Assembly: GCF_018613725.1 (NCBI RefSeq)
Contig: NZ_JAGGPS010000014.1
Span: 44,959-108,958 of the forward strand
Reading direction: 5' to 3'
Origin: Hymenobacter sp. ISL-91
GTDB taxonomy: Bacteria; Bacteroidota; Bacteroidia; Cytophagales; Hymenobacteraceae
DNA: 64,000 nucleotides
Shown here: in pieces, positions 22,441 to 30,811 of the stretch
Position numbering within the stretch: the first letter of the stretch is position 1
Layout of the letters: the number at the start of each line of letters is the position of its first letter
The notes under the pieces: model-generated
Database searches by the model: none
What the model was told of the DNA's origin: nothing
What the model saw: only the letters and a program-made list of their open reading frames with translations
Program-made: the position numbers and the translations under genes

Positions 22441-23679
22441 CTACTCGAAGCGCAGGCTCTCGATGGGGTCGAGTGCGGCGGCTTTGCTGGCCGGGTAGTA
22501 GCCCGAGGCCAGGCCCACCGTTACGCAGATAGCCAGCCCTACGCTCATCCAGAGCCAGGGAACGATAAAGCCCCCGCTGCCCACCAGCAGCGCCACGGCA
22601 TTGCCGATACCCACGCCCAGCAGGATGCCCAACGAGCCACCCAGCACGCAAATCACAATGGCCTCGATGAGGAATTGCTGGCGGATGAGCAGGGCCGTGG
22701 CTCCCATGGCCTTGCGCACGCCTATTTCGCGGGTGCGCTCAGTTACCGACACCATCATGATGTTCATCAGGGCAATGCTGGCCCCGAGCAGGGTGATGAA
22801 GCCCACCAGGAAGCCGCCGATGCGCAGGTTGCCCGATAGAGCATCGAGCTTGCCGGCCAGCGAGTCGGAGCGCTCCACCTCGAAGCTGTCGGGCTGGCCC
22901 AGCTCGTCGCGGCGCACGGCGCGCATAATACCGGTGGCCTCGCCCGTCAGGTAGTTGAGTTGGCTGGCGTCGGTAGTGGCCGTTTTCACGTCGTAGGTGA
23001 GGGCGCGCTGGCGGGGCAGCTGGTTGCCGGTTTCCAGCGGCACGAGCATGAGCCGGTCGGCCCCGCCCCCACCCATGCTGCTGCCGCTCTTTTCCAGCTC
23101 GCCTACCACCTGAAACCGCCGCCCCAGCATGTACACATACTTGCCTACCGGGCTTTGCGCAGGAAACAGCTTATCCTTAATTTCAGAGCCCACAATCACT
23201 ACGTTGGCTCCGTTGTCGAGCTCGGTGGGCGAAAAGCCGCGGCCGGCCTTCAGGCCGTAGCTCTGGATGAGCAGGTAGTTTTCGTCGCCGGCTACCACCT
23301 GCATATTGGGGTTGGTTTTCTCGCCGTTGGCCTTCACTTCGGTGGCGCCGGCCACAAAGGCCGAAATGCCCACCTTAGCCTCGTCGCCGAGCTGCTCCTT
23401 GTACTGGCGGGCCTGCAGGTAGTCGATGGCCGGGTAGGTTTTGGCCTGCACCCCGCCCCGTCGGCCCCGGTTGTTGTAGCCCTTGGCCTTGATTTCGAAG
23501 GAGTTGGCCCCCAGGCTGGCGAAAGTCGAGTTGAGCGAAGCTTTGATGGCATCGATGGCCGTGAGGATGCCCACCAGCGACATAATGCCGATGCTGACAA
23601 TAAGGGCCGTGAGAATGGTGCGCAGCAGGTTGCTGCCAATGGAACGAAATGCCTCTTTGATGTTTTCCAGCAGGTGCAT
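22441..23679 (-). CDS. ABC transporter permease, MacB/FtsX type
   Basis: About 413 residues from ATG 23679 (MHLLENIKEAFRSIGSNLLR). Classic MacB-like topology: an amphipathic N-terminus, one membrane helix (TILTALIVSIGIMSLVGILT), a large periplasmic MacB-PCD domain, then three C-terminal helices of the FtsX domain (IGGFLVGFITLLGASIALMN, MMVSVTERTREIGVRKAMGA, AIVICVLGGSLGILLGVGIG). It ends with SKAAALDPIESLRFE, the usual coupling-helix signature. MacB-type systems act as mechanotransmission devices for export of lipoproteins, peptides or drugs. The ATPase and periplasmic adaptor are not in the window. Confidence 0.93.
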   Translation of the reverse strand: MHLLENIKEAFRSIGSNLLRTILTALIVSIGIMSLVGILTAIDAIKASLNSTFASLGANSFEIKAKGYNNRGRRGGVQAKTYPAIDYLQARQYKEQLGDEAKVGISAFVAGATEVKANGEKTNPNMQVVAGDENYLLIQSYGLKAGRGFSPTELDNGANVVIVGSEIKDKLFPAQSPVGKYVYMLGRRFQVVGELEKSGSSMGGGGADRLMLVPLETGNQLPRQRALTYDVKTATTDASQLNYLTGEATGIMRAVRRDELGQPDSFEVERSDSLAGKLDALSGNLRIGGFLVGFITLLGASIALMNIMMVSVTERTREIGVRKAMGATALLIRQQFLIEAIVICVLGGSLGILLGVGIGNAVALLVGSGGFIVPWLWMSVGLAICVTVGLASGYYPASKAAALDPIESLRFE

Positions 23680-23907
23680 TGTTTCTGGGCTGTTGGCTGT
23701 TGGCTTTCGTTCTGGATGGCAGAATTTGGGCGGCAGCGCGCTGATTGATTGAATAAGCGGCGGGCTGTTACGCACTTAAAACCCGTTTTCCGGGCTCTTT
23801 CCGCCAATTGGCCCTTGCAAGGCGCTTATGCAAGGTAGCGCGTTTGGCTCACAACTCCGCCCCGATTTGCTACCTTTCGACTGGCCGCATTTTTAGTCTT
23901 TTACTCT

Positions 23908-25185
23908 ATGAGAAATCTTCGTTTGCTGAGTTTGCTGCTCGTGCTGGCTGCCGGACTGCTGGGGCCACTGGCAGCCCGGGCCAATCATATCCTCATCCCG
24001 ATGGACAAAAGCCAGAAGGAACACCTGAAGGCCTACGGCGCGGCCTACTGGCTGCTGGGCAAGCAGGTAGAGGTAGACTGGCTGCTGAACTACCGCGGCG
24101 GGGCCTTTGCCTTCGATGTGGTGCCGGGAGCCGAAAACGAACTGGCCGTACGGGGCGTGAGCTACCAGGTAATTTCCGGGGCGCAATACACCAGCATCCT
24201 CTCCGAAATAGCCGACCCCAACGCCAACATGGATATCATGAAGCTGGAGAAGGTGCCCAAAATTGCCGTGTACACCCCCAAAGGCAAGATGCCCTGGGAC
24301 GATGCCGTGACCATGGTGCTGACGTACGCCGAAATTCCCTTCACCCAGATTTACGACGACGAGGTGCTACGCGGCGAGCTGCCTAAGTACGACTGGCTGC
24401 ACCTGCACCACGAAGACTTTACGGGCCAGTACGGCAAGTTCTACGCCACCTACCGCAGCCGGCCCTGGTACCAGCAGCAGCAGCGCGACGCCGAAGCGGC
24501 GGCCAAGCGCAACGGCTTTGCCAAAGTAAGCCAGATGAAAGGAGCCGTAACCGTGAAGATGCAGGAGTTCATTGCCGGCGGGGGCTTCATGTTCGCCATG
24601 TGCTCGGCCACCGACTCGTACGACATTGCCCTGGCCGGCCTGGGCCTGGATATGGTAGAGAGCATGTACGACGGCGACCCGGCCGACCTCCAGGCCCAGA
24701 GCAAGCTCAACTTCAACCGCACGCTGGCCTTCCAGAATTTCCAGCTGCGCCCCAACCCCTTCGAGTACGAGTACTCCAACATCGACATGGACCCGCGCGA
24801 ACGGGGCGTGTACGAAGACAACGACTATTTCCAGCTGTTCAACTTCTCGGCCAAGTACGACCCGGTACCTACCATGCTCAGCCAGAACCACGAGCGCACC
24901 ATCAAAGGCTTTATGGGCCAGACCACGGCCTTTCGCAAAGGCCTGGTGAAGCCCGATGTGGTGGTAATGGGCGAAAACAAGGCCTCGGGCGAGGTGCGCT
25001 ACATGCACGGCACGCTGGGCAAAGGCACCTGGACCTTCTATGGCGGCCACGACCCCGAAGACTACCAGCACATGGTGGAGGAAGAGCCCACCGACCTGAG
25101 TCTGCACCCCAACTCGCCCGGCTACCGCCTCATCCTCAACAACATCCTCTTCCCGGCCGCCAAAAAGAAGAAGCAGAAAACCTGA
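23908..25185 (+). CDS. Secreted protein annotated 'asparagine synthetase B' in Bacteroidota
   Basis: 425 residues with a signal peptide (MRNLRLLSLLLVLAAGLLGP..., cleavage near ARA-NH). The body matches a conserved Bacteroidota family usually labelled asparagine synthetase B, but it has no N-terminal Cys, no glutamine amidotransferase type II domain and no AsnB synthetase motif, so that label is misleading. Visible segments are HILIPMDKSQKEHLKAYGAA, an EADWLLNYRGG-like strand, YGKFYATYRSRPWYQQQQRD, EFIAGGGFMFAMCSATDSYD (a flavodoxin/GATase1-like turn) and TWTFYGGHDPEDYQH. Part of the fold may resemble class I glutaminase-like proteins. Function unknown. Confidence 0.85.
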   Translation: MRNLRLLSLLLVLAAGLLGPLAARANHILIPMDKSQKEHLKAYGAAYWLLGKQVEVDWLLNYRGGAFAFDVVPGAENELAVRGVSYQVISGAQYTSILSEIADPNANMDIMKLEKVPKIAVYTPKGKMPWDDAVTMVLTYAEIPFTQIYDDEVLRGELPKYDWLHLHHEDFTGQYGKFYATYRSRPWYQQQQRDAEAAAKRNGFAKVSQMKGAVTVKMQEFIAGGGFMFAMCSATDSYDIALAGLGLDMVESMYDGDPADLQAQSKLNFNRTLAFQNFQLRPNPFEYEYSNIDMDPRERGVYEDNDYFQLFNFSAKYDPVPTMLSQNHERTIKGFMGQTTAFRKGLVKPDVVVMGENKASGEVRYMHGTLGKGTWTFYGGHDPEDYQHMVEEEPTDLSLHPNSPGYRLILNNILFPAAKKKKQKT

Positions 25186-25228
25186 CGCTCACTGTTAAGA
25201 GGTGAGAAGCCATACAGGAATAACCGGC

Positions 25229-25390
25229 TAACTCAAGTTGCCCAGTAAGTAGGTCTATCAGCCCGACGTAGGGGCGGGGCTTGTCCCCGCTCGCCGTTCG
25301 TGACGGCTCAACGAGTTCGTTGTAACGGCGGGCGGGGGCAAGCCCCGCCCCTACATCGTGCTTACACGCCTACTCCGCAACTTGGGTTAC
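25229..25390. repeat. GTAGGGGCGGGG palindromic element, copy D
   Basis: Inner 29-bp arms at 25268-25296 and 25326-25354. Outer ends read TAACTCAAGTTGC on the left and the complement of GTAACCCAAGTTGC on the right, giving a unit of about 160 bp. It lies between convergent genes, and it is the copy that shows the outer terminal repeats best. Confidence 0.87.
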
Positions 25391-25481
25391 CTAATGTCGA
25401 AGGGGCACAGACTGTAGTCCGTGCCCCCTTGCAGTATTTGGGTGCTGATTTTTCAGAACCCTCCGGTAAAATGCGGTCTGC

Positions 25482-25949
25482 TTACTTTTCCAGCCGCATA
25501 AACTGCTGCACGAGAGCGGGCAGGTCGTCGGTTTTTTCGGGGTCGAGGCTCAGAGTGAGGTCGACCAGCACGGGCTGGCCTTTGGCTATGCCGAACACGA
25601 TGTACTGGTAGGCCATGCCACCTGTTTCGGTGGGGTACGCCAGGCGCGTGCCCTGGGCCGGCGGGCCATCGAGCAGCGTGCAGGTGAAGGGCGTTGCCTC
25701 CACGTTTTTCCGTTTCTTCTTTGCCACCCGCACATGCTCGGGCGGGTAGGTGCGCATTACGCTGTAGTCGAGGTACACCCACGCCAGCTGGTAAGCCGGG
25801 CCGGTTACTTCGGAGCTCGAAACGGCGGTATAGCCATTTTCCAGGGGCAGGTTGACGCCGCAAAAATTAAGTTGAGACCCGGCCGCAGCTTGAGCGCGGC
25901 CAGTGAATGGTAACGCCAGTAGCAACGCAAAGAATAGCAGATTCTTCAT
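25482..25949 (-). CDS. Hypothetical secreted protein
   Basis: 155 residues starting at ATG 25949. A signal peptide (MKNLLFFALLLALPFTGRAQ) is followed by a small soluble domain with two cysteines (NFCGVNLPL and PFTCTLLDG). It also has a conserved-looking GPAYQLAWVYLDYS strand and a TGGMAYQYIVFGIAKGQPVL strand before a C-terminal helix. I do not recognise the family. It is transcribed away from miaE's 5' side and stands alone. Codon use fits the genome, so it is probably a real periplasmic protein. Confidence 0.7.
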   Translation of the reverse strand: MKNLLFFALLLALPFTGRAQAAAGSQLNFCGVNLPLENGYTAVSSSEVTGPAYQLAWVYLDYSVMRTYPPEHVRVAKKKRKNVEATPFTCTLLDGPPAQGTRLAYPTETGGMAYQYIVFGIAKGQPVLVDLTLSLDPEKTDDLPALVQQFMRLEK

Positions 25950-26130
25950 AAGGAATTGGGCAGAGCAGCAAACGAGTTAAATGGTTGGGGCCTAAGCTAC
26001 GAAGACCTTGAGCGGAAGGCAAATTTTTTACTCCAACCCTGTTTTTGGCTCGGTAAATAGGCGGTCAGCTGCAACCTGCCAGCCATTGTAGCCATTGGCC
26101 AAAGCGAACTACTGGCAACCCGCAGCCAGC

Positions 26131-26727
26131 TTAATGCATCCGGTCGTCGCGCACGGGCAGGCTGGTGATAATGTCGCCTTCGATGCGCAGCAACTCCTGG
26201 AAGCGCACGTCCACCTCCTGCGGGTCGGCGTATTCCTTGGCCAGCTCTACGTAGCTCACAAAATGGCCGGCTTCGGAGGCCATCAGCTCGTAGTAGAACT
26301 GGCTCAGGCCGGGGTCGGGAATGTGTTTCCAGAGCAGCTTGAACCGCTCGCAGCTGCGGGCCTCGATAAGCGCACTCACCAGCAGCTGGTCCATGAGCTG
26401 CCGCTCGCGGGGGCCGCCCTTGCGCACGTGGGCCAGCAGGGCCACCACGTACTCGTCGCGGCGCGGGCGGCCCAGCGCAAAGCCGCGCTGGCGCAGCTCC
26501 TGCAGTACCCGGGCAAAGTGCTCCCACTCCTCGGCTACCAGCGCCGTCAGCTCCTGCACCAGCCGGGTTTTCTCGGGATACTTAAGGATGAGTGAAATGC
26601 CGGTGCTGGCCGCCTTCTGCTCGCAGTACGCATGGTCGACCAGAATATCTTCGAGGTTTTTGCTGGCAATATCCACCCACCGCGGGTCGGTATTGAGCTT
26701 GAGCTTAAGGATGGTTTTCTCTTTCAT
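26131..26727 (-). CDS. miaE: tRNA-(ms2io6A)-hydroxylase MiaE
   Basis: A di-iron monooxygenase that hydroxylates the isopentenyl group of (ms2)i6A at tRNA position 37. About 198 residues from ATG 26727 (MKEKTILKLKLNTDPRW). Ferritin-like helices carry the metal ligands: EDILVDHAYCEQKAA (Glu and His), LVAEEWEHFARVL (ExxH-type), EARSCERFKLL and SEAGHFVSYVELA. The family is scattered in bacteria and works after MiaA and MiaB; miaB is present at 36-37 kb. The neighbouring porin gene ends only 23 bases upstream of this start on the same strand. Confidence 0.93.
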   Translation of the reverse strand: MKEKTILKLKLNTDPRWVDIASKNLEDILVDHAYCEQKAASTGISLILKYPEKTRLVQELTALVAEEWEHFARVLQELRQRGFALGRPRRDEYVVALLAHVRKGGPRERQLMDQLLVSALIEARSCERFKLLWKHIPDPGLSQFYYELMASEAGHFVSYVELAKEYADPQEVDVRFQELLRIEGDIITSLPVRDDRMH

Positions 26728-26749
26728 GGGGAACCTGGGGCCCGGGGAC

Positions 26750-28669
26750 CTAATTGAAGAACTGCCAGCGCAATCCAAACTGGAGGCGGCGGGGCAGGGC
26801 GGCGTAGTAGGGCGCGGTGAAGTAGCCGTTTTGGGGCAGAAATTGATTGATGTAGCTCATTTTCAGGAACACCCCCACCGTTTTGATGTCGGCGTTCAGG
26901 AACACATCGGCCACCGGCACATTGCGAATGGTGAAGTGGTCCTGCACGAAGAACTGCTGGGTGCTGGGGCTGTAGTCGTAGGCCTTCCAGCGCGACTGGT
27001 AGTAGCCCTGCACCCCCACCTGCCCGAGCAGCGCGTTTTTGAACAGGTAGCCCTGGTAATACACCCGCGCCTCGCCCACCACGGCCGGAATTCGCAGCGC
27101 CGGGTTGTCGGAGCCGGCCCCGAGCGTAGCGGTGGCCTGCGTCTCGAAGAAGAGCTTACCCACGCTGCCCCGGTAATGGCCCATGAATGAGATTATCCGA
27201 AACGCGTCGGACTGTTGCGCAGGCCCCGCCAGGTGCACCTGGTCGGTCTGCGAATCCGGGTCGACGGAGTAATAGATGTAGTTGCCGATGTTGGCTACCG
27301 TGCCCACGGCTTCCACGAAGTGCCGGCCCAGTTGCCGGGCCGCCCGCACCCGCAGCTGCAGCACATTCACGTTTTTAAAGTCGGTATTCCAGGCAAAGTG
27401 GTTGCCCGAAAACTGCTGCTCCGTGAGCGTGGGGGCGACGCTGGTTAGCAGCACCTCGCCGCTCAAAAACCCCAGCCGGGCCCGGCCGCTCAGCCAATAT
27501 TCAAGCTGCTCAACAGAAGGCTTTACCTCGCCGGCCGTTTCAATGGCAAACTGCCGGTACTGGAACGCCGCCGTGCCACCCGCAAACAGCTGGCTGGGCT
27601 CGTCGACTGTTGGCAGCGCCTCCCGCACCACGGGCGGAACCCCGTAGGCCGAGCGCGTTTCGAGCGAATACGTGCGGTAGCGGCCGTACAGGCGGTAGTT
27701 CACTCGCTGGCTCTGCCCCATTACGCCCACCGTATTTTCGAGCTGCCGGAATTCGGCCCGGTCGTCGGTGGCAGCCGTGCTCAGCCGGTTTATCGGGTAG
27801 AATGGGTTGCGCACGCCGCCGGGCGACGGCTGCTCGTCGGTGTAGCGGTTAAGCTGCCGGCTGAAGTTGAAGAGGTGGTAGGCCGTGAAGCCCCGGCCCA
27901 GCAGCTGGTAGCTGTGCAGCAGCCGCACCCGGTCGCGGGAGTCGCGGTTTTTGGCGTTGCTGAGCCTTACTTCCTCGCGCTGGTAGTCGAACAGCTCGCT
28001 CAATGACGTATCGGTGGCCAGGGGCCGGATGCCGCCCTGCTCGGCCAGCGTGTGCCGGGCCGTGCTGAAGTGGCCCATGGCCTGGTAGCGGTTGTTGAGC
28101 GACTGGTAGCGGGCAAAGAACACGAAGTTGTTGTGCTCGACCTGCCCCGTTTTGGTGTTGCTGACGGCAATGGCCTTGTTGGCCCCGAACCGCTCGTAGT
28201 TGAAGCCCGCATTAAAGCGCTTTTTCAGGCTGCGGGCATAACCCAGCTCGAACACCTGCTCGTAGGGGTTGCCCTGGAAAAAGCGGAAAAACGTGTAGGG
28301 CGACTTCGTATCGTAGTAGTTCACGTCTTCGGGTCCGCGGGCATACTGGTCGAACACGGTGCGGCCCAGGCGGGCACCCAGCTGGCGGTTGGCCTCCCAG
28401 AGCAGCGGCCGCGAAGCCGCCCCAAAGTAGCCCAGCGTCTGCTGAAACGTGGTATCGTGGGTCCAGTAGCGCTGCTGAGGCAAGCGCGTGAGCGTCGAGT
28501 CCACCATCCGGCCTACGGTGTCACCCTGCAGCAGGTCGCGCTCCTTCAGAATAAACGTGGTGTGCGCTCCGTAGCGGGTACGGGTCGAGTCGTCGAGAAT
28601 CTGGGCATGGCCGGCCTGGGGGCGCAGCAGGCCCAGCCCTAGCAGGCCGGCCAGCAGCAACAGGCGCAA
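26750..28669 (-). CDS. Putative outer-membrane porin (Porin_10 type)
   Basis: About 639 residues if started at TTG 28669, which gives a clean signal peptide (MRLLLLAGLLGLGLLRPQAG-HAQ). The frame stays open to 28852 but that would overlap lpxK. The mature protein is a long series of alternating-polarity strands rich in Tyr/Phe/Arg, closing with the outer-membrane terminus RLQFGLRWQFFN. The YFGAASRPLLWEANRQLG and FQGNPYEQVFELGYARSL motifs match the Bacteroidota putative porin family (Porin_10). It is likely a channel of 20 or more strands; substrate unknown. It follows lpxK by about 30 bases and precedes miaE, so the three may be one transcript. Confidence 0.85.
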   Translation of the reverse strand: MRLLLLAGLLGLGLLRPQAGHAQILDDSTRTRYGAHTTFILKERDLLQGDTVGRMVDSTLTRLPQQRYWTHDTTFQQTLGYFGAASRPLLWEANRQLGARLGRTVFDQYARGPEDVNYYDTKSPYTFFRFFQGNPYEQVFELGYARSLKKRFNAGFNYERFGANKAIAVSNTKTGQVEHNNFVFFARYQSLNNRYQAMGHFSTARHTLAEQGGIRPLATDTSLSELFDYQREEVRLSNAKNRDSRDRVRLLHSYQLLGRGFTAYHLFNFSRQLNRYTDEQPSPGGVRNPFYPINRLSTAATDDRAEFRQLENTVGVMGQSQRVNYRLYGRYRTYSLETRSAYGVPPVVREALPTVDEPSQLFAGGTAAFQYRQFAIETAGEVKPSVEQLEYWLSGRARLGFLSGEVLLTSVAPTLTEQQFSGNHFAWNTDFKNVNVLQLRVRAARQLGRHFVEAVGTVANIGNYIYYSVDPDSQTDQVHLAGPAQQSDAFRIISFMGHYRGSVGKLFFETQATATLGAGSDNPALRIPAVVGEARVYYQGYLFKNALLGQVGVQGYYQSRWKAYDYSPSTQQFFVQDHFTIRNVPVADVFLNADIKTVGVFLKMSYINQFLPQNGYFTAPYYAALPRRLQFGLRWQFFN

Positions 28670-28700
28670 CGAAGAATCACGAAAGCAAAGCAACAGGAAA

Positions 28701-29780
28701 TCAGCCAACGGCGGGAAGCGGAAAGTAGGAACCAAGCAAGGAAGCCAGCCGGGCCTCCCCGTCGGCCAGAAACCGGACGGTAATCGGAATGTAAAATACG
28801 GGCAAATCGGCCACACTTGCCGCCAGCGCAGGCTCCTGCAGCCGGGCCGCATCCTTCTGGGTAGTCAGAACGCACTGGCCCGGCTGGCATTGCGCAGCCA
28901 GGGCCGCAATTTCGGTGGGCGTAAAGGCGTGGTGGTCGGCGAAGCGGGCATGGTGATTTACGCAGTAGCCGGCCGCCACCAGGTGCGCCAGCAGCGGGCC
29001 GGGCTGGGCAATGCCGGTCAGCAGCACCACCTCACTCCCAACCACCGGCACGGCCATCCGGCCGGCCGCCGTACCCGACACGGGCACCGGCGGGCCGTAG
29101 TCGTAGGCCGAAAACAGCACCGGCACCTCGGGCCGGGCGTAGCGGTGCACCTGGGCCATAATGGTGGCCCGGGCCGCCGCGCTCAGGTCGGGGGGGCACT
29201 TGGTGATGACGACTGCATCGGCGCGGGCGGCTCCGGAGCGGCTCTCGCGCAGGCGCCCGGCAGGCAGCACAAAATCGTTGTAAAACGGCCGCTGCTGTTC
29301 GGTAAGCAGGATATTGACGGTCGGCCGCACCCGGCGGTGCTGATATGCGTCGTCGAGCACCACGGCCGTCAGGGCAGGCACTTCGGCCAGCAGCCGCCGG
29401 ATGCCGGCCACCCGGTCTTCGCTCACCGCCACCGGCACGGCCGCGCCAAACTGCCCGAACTGCTGCCAGGGCTCATCGCCCACGGTAGCGGCCGAATCGG
29501 TGGCGGTGGCGAGCCGGTAGCCGCGGGTGCGGCGGCCGTAGCCCCGGCTCAGCAGCGCCGGGCGCTGCCCGCGGGCCTGCAGCCAGGCCACCAGCCAGGC
29601 CACATGGGGCGTTTTGCCGGTGCCCCCCACCCGCAGGTTGCCCACGCTGATAACGGGCACTTCGGCAAAGGCCACGCTGCGCTTCCAGCCCCGGTCGTAG
29701 AGCCGGTTGCGCACCGCCAGCACGGCCGCGTAGAGCCAGCTAAGGGGCAGCAGCAGGAGCTTGAGCAAGTTGAAAATCAA
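28701..29780 (-). CDS. lpxK: Tetraacyldisaccharide 4'-kinase
   Basis: Inner-membrane kinase that phosphorylates the 4' position of the lipid A disaccharide precursor. 359 residues. It has the N-terminal membrane-anchoring helix (LKLLLLPLSWLYAAVLAVRN), the Walker A of LpxK (VISVGNLRVGGTGKTPHVAW), SRGYGRRTRGY, DEPWQQFGQF and VVLDDAYQHRRV, and the C-terminal HHARFADHHAFTPTEI with the catalytic region. The most likely start is TTG 29780; no ATG lies in a suitable place. Lipid A transport is represented nearby by lptE. Confidence 0.95.
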   Translation of the reverse strand: MIFNLLKLLLLPLSWLYAAVLAVRNRLYDRGWKRSVAFAEVPVISVGNLRVGGTGKTPHVAWLVAWLQARGQRPALLSRGYGRRTRGYRLATATDSAATVGDEPWQQFGQFGAAVPVAVSEDRVAGIRRLLAEVPALTAVVLDDAYQHRRVRPTVNILLTEQQRPFYNDFVLPAGRLRESRSGAARADAVVITKCPPDLSAAARATIMAQVHRYARPEVPVLFSAYDYGPPVPVSGTAAGRMAVPVVGSEVVLLTGIAQPGPLLAHLVAAGYCVNHHARFADHHAFTPTEIAALAAQCQPGQCVLTTQKDAARLQEPALAASVADLPVFYIPITVRFLADGEARLASLLGSYFPLPAVG

Positions 29781-29979
29781 AAGTCAGAGGTCAAAGCCAG
29801 GGACCACAACGGCCATTGGCGGCGCAACGCGTGCGCCGGCCGCCGCAAAAGTAGCGGGTTGGGGCGGGTTAGTGGCAGTTTTATAACAGAAACCCACCTT
29901 TGCTCCACCAAGCCCGTAGTCCTACTGCCGTCTTCACTGCGCGCCCTTCCACCGCCCCTATCCACCCCAGCCCGCCCCG

Positions 29980-30657
29980 ATGTCCTTTGCCAGCCGCCTG
30001 CTCCAGTCCCTCACCGATTTTCCGCTGCCTCCGCCCCTGCCCGATGGCGTAACGGCCTACAGCCCCTACCAGGAGCCGGAACCGCGGGGGCTGTTTACGG
30101 AGTTTGCCCGCCGCTACTACCCCGGCAACCAAGCGCGGGTGGCGGTGCTGGGCATCAACCCCGGCCGGCTGGGCAACGGCCGCAGCGGCGTAGCCTTCAC
30201 CGACGGGCCTGCCCTCACAGCCTGGGGCCTGGCCCACGCGCTGCCGACGCGCCGCGAGCCGTCGAGCGAGTTTATGCAGGCCGTGGTGGAAGCCTGGGGC
30301 GGGCCAGGGCCGTTCTACCAGCAGTTCTACGTCGGCTCGCTTTACCCGCTGGTACTGCTCCGCGACGGCCGCAACTACAATTTCTACGATGCGCCCACCC
30401 TCACCGCCGCCCTCTGGCCCGACATCCAGGCACACCTGCAGCAGTTGGTGACGGAGGTGGGCGTGGCCCGGCAAGCGGCCGTGTGCTTGGGCCGGCGCAA
30501 CGCCAGGTTCTTCCAGCGCCTCAACGACGAACTGGGGCTTTTCGAGCAGCTTTACGTGCTCGATCATCCGCGCTACCTCATGCAGTACCAACGCCGTCAC
30601 TTAACCGAAAACGTGGCCCGTTACGTGGAAGTACTGGCCCAGGCCGCCGGGTTGTAG
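29980..30657 (+). CDS. SMUG2-like uracil-DNA glycosylase family protein
   Basis: 225 residues from ATG 29980. It belongs to the SMUG2/DUF4918 branch of the uracil-DNA glycosylase superfamily: the catalytic-loop motif VAVLGINPGRLGNGRSGVAF near residue 50, FYQQFYVGSLYPLVLL, and the second motif LDHPRYLMQYQRR (His-Pro-x-x-x-Met). It probably removes uracil or oxidised pyrimidines from DNA in base-excision repair; activity is inferred from the family. It is a single gene followed by a GTAGCGCGAAGC palindrome. Confidence 0.88.
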   Translation: MSFASRLLQSLTDFPLPPPLPDGVTAYSPYQEPEPRGLFTEFARRYYPGNQARVAVLGINPGRLGNGRSGVAFTDGPALTAWGLAHALPTRREPSSEFMQAVVEAWGGPGPFYQQFYVGSLYPLVLLRDGRNYNFYDAPTLTAALWPDIQAHLQQLVTEVGVARQAAVCLGRRNARFFQRLNDELGLFEQLYVLDHPRYLMQYQRRHLTENVARYVEVLAQAAGL

Positions 30658-30676
30658 CACGATTCGCAGCACAGCC

Positions 30677-30762
30677 GTAGCGCGAAGCTTCCGCTTCGCG
30701 TATCGTTGAACGACGTCGTATAAAAGTCAGCAACTACACGCGAAGCGGAAGCTGCGCGCTAC
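30677..30762. repeat. GTAGCGCGAAGC palindrome, copy 1
   Basis: 25-bp arms 30677-30701 and 30738-30762 are complementary with about two mismatches and read GTAGCGCGAAGCTTCCGC. It lies between two genes of the same orientation. A second copy of the family is at 51680-51765. Confidence 0.85.
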
Positions 30763-30811
30763 ATTCAGGCGGCCTGGGCCTGCTATTCTCACCTTTTAAC
30801 TCCCACTTGAT

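Noticed and set aside
23908..25185. True asparagine synthetase B
   Set aside because: The protein is exported and lacks the N-terminal Cys amidotransferase and AsnB synthetase motifs; the name is a database habit.
4887..25390. Repeated GC-rich palindromes considered as a CRISPR array
   Set aside because: Copies are kilobases apart, have long inverted arms and no regular spacers, and no cas genes are present.
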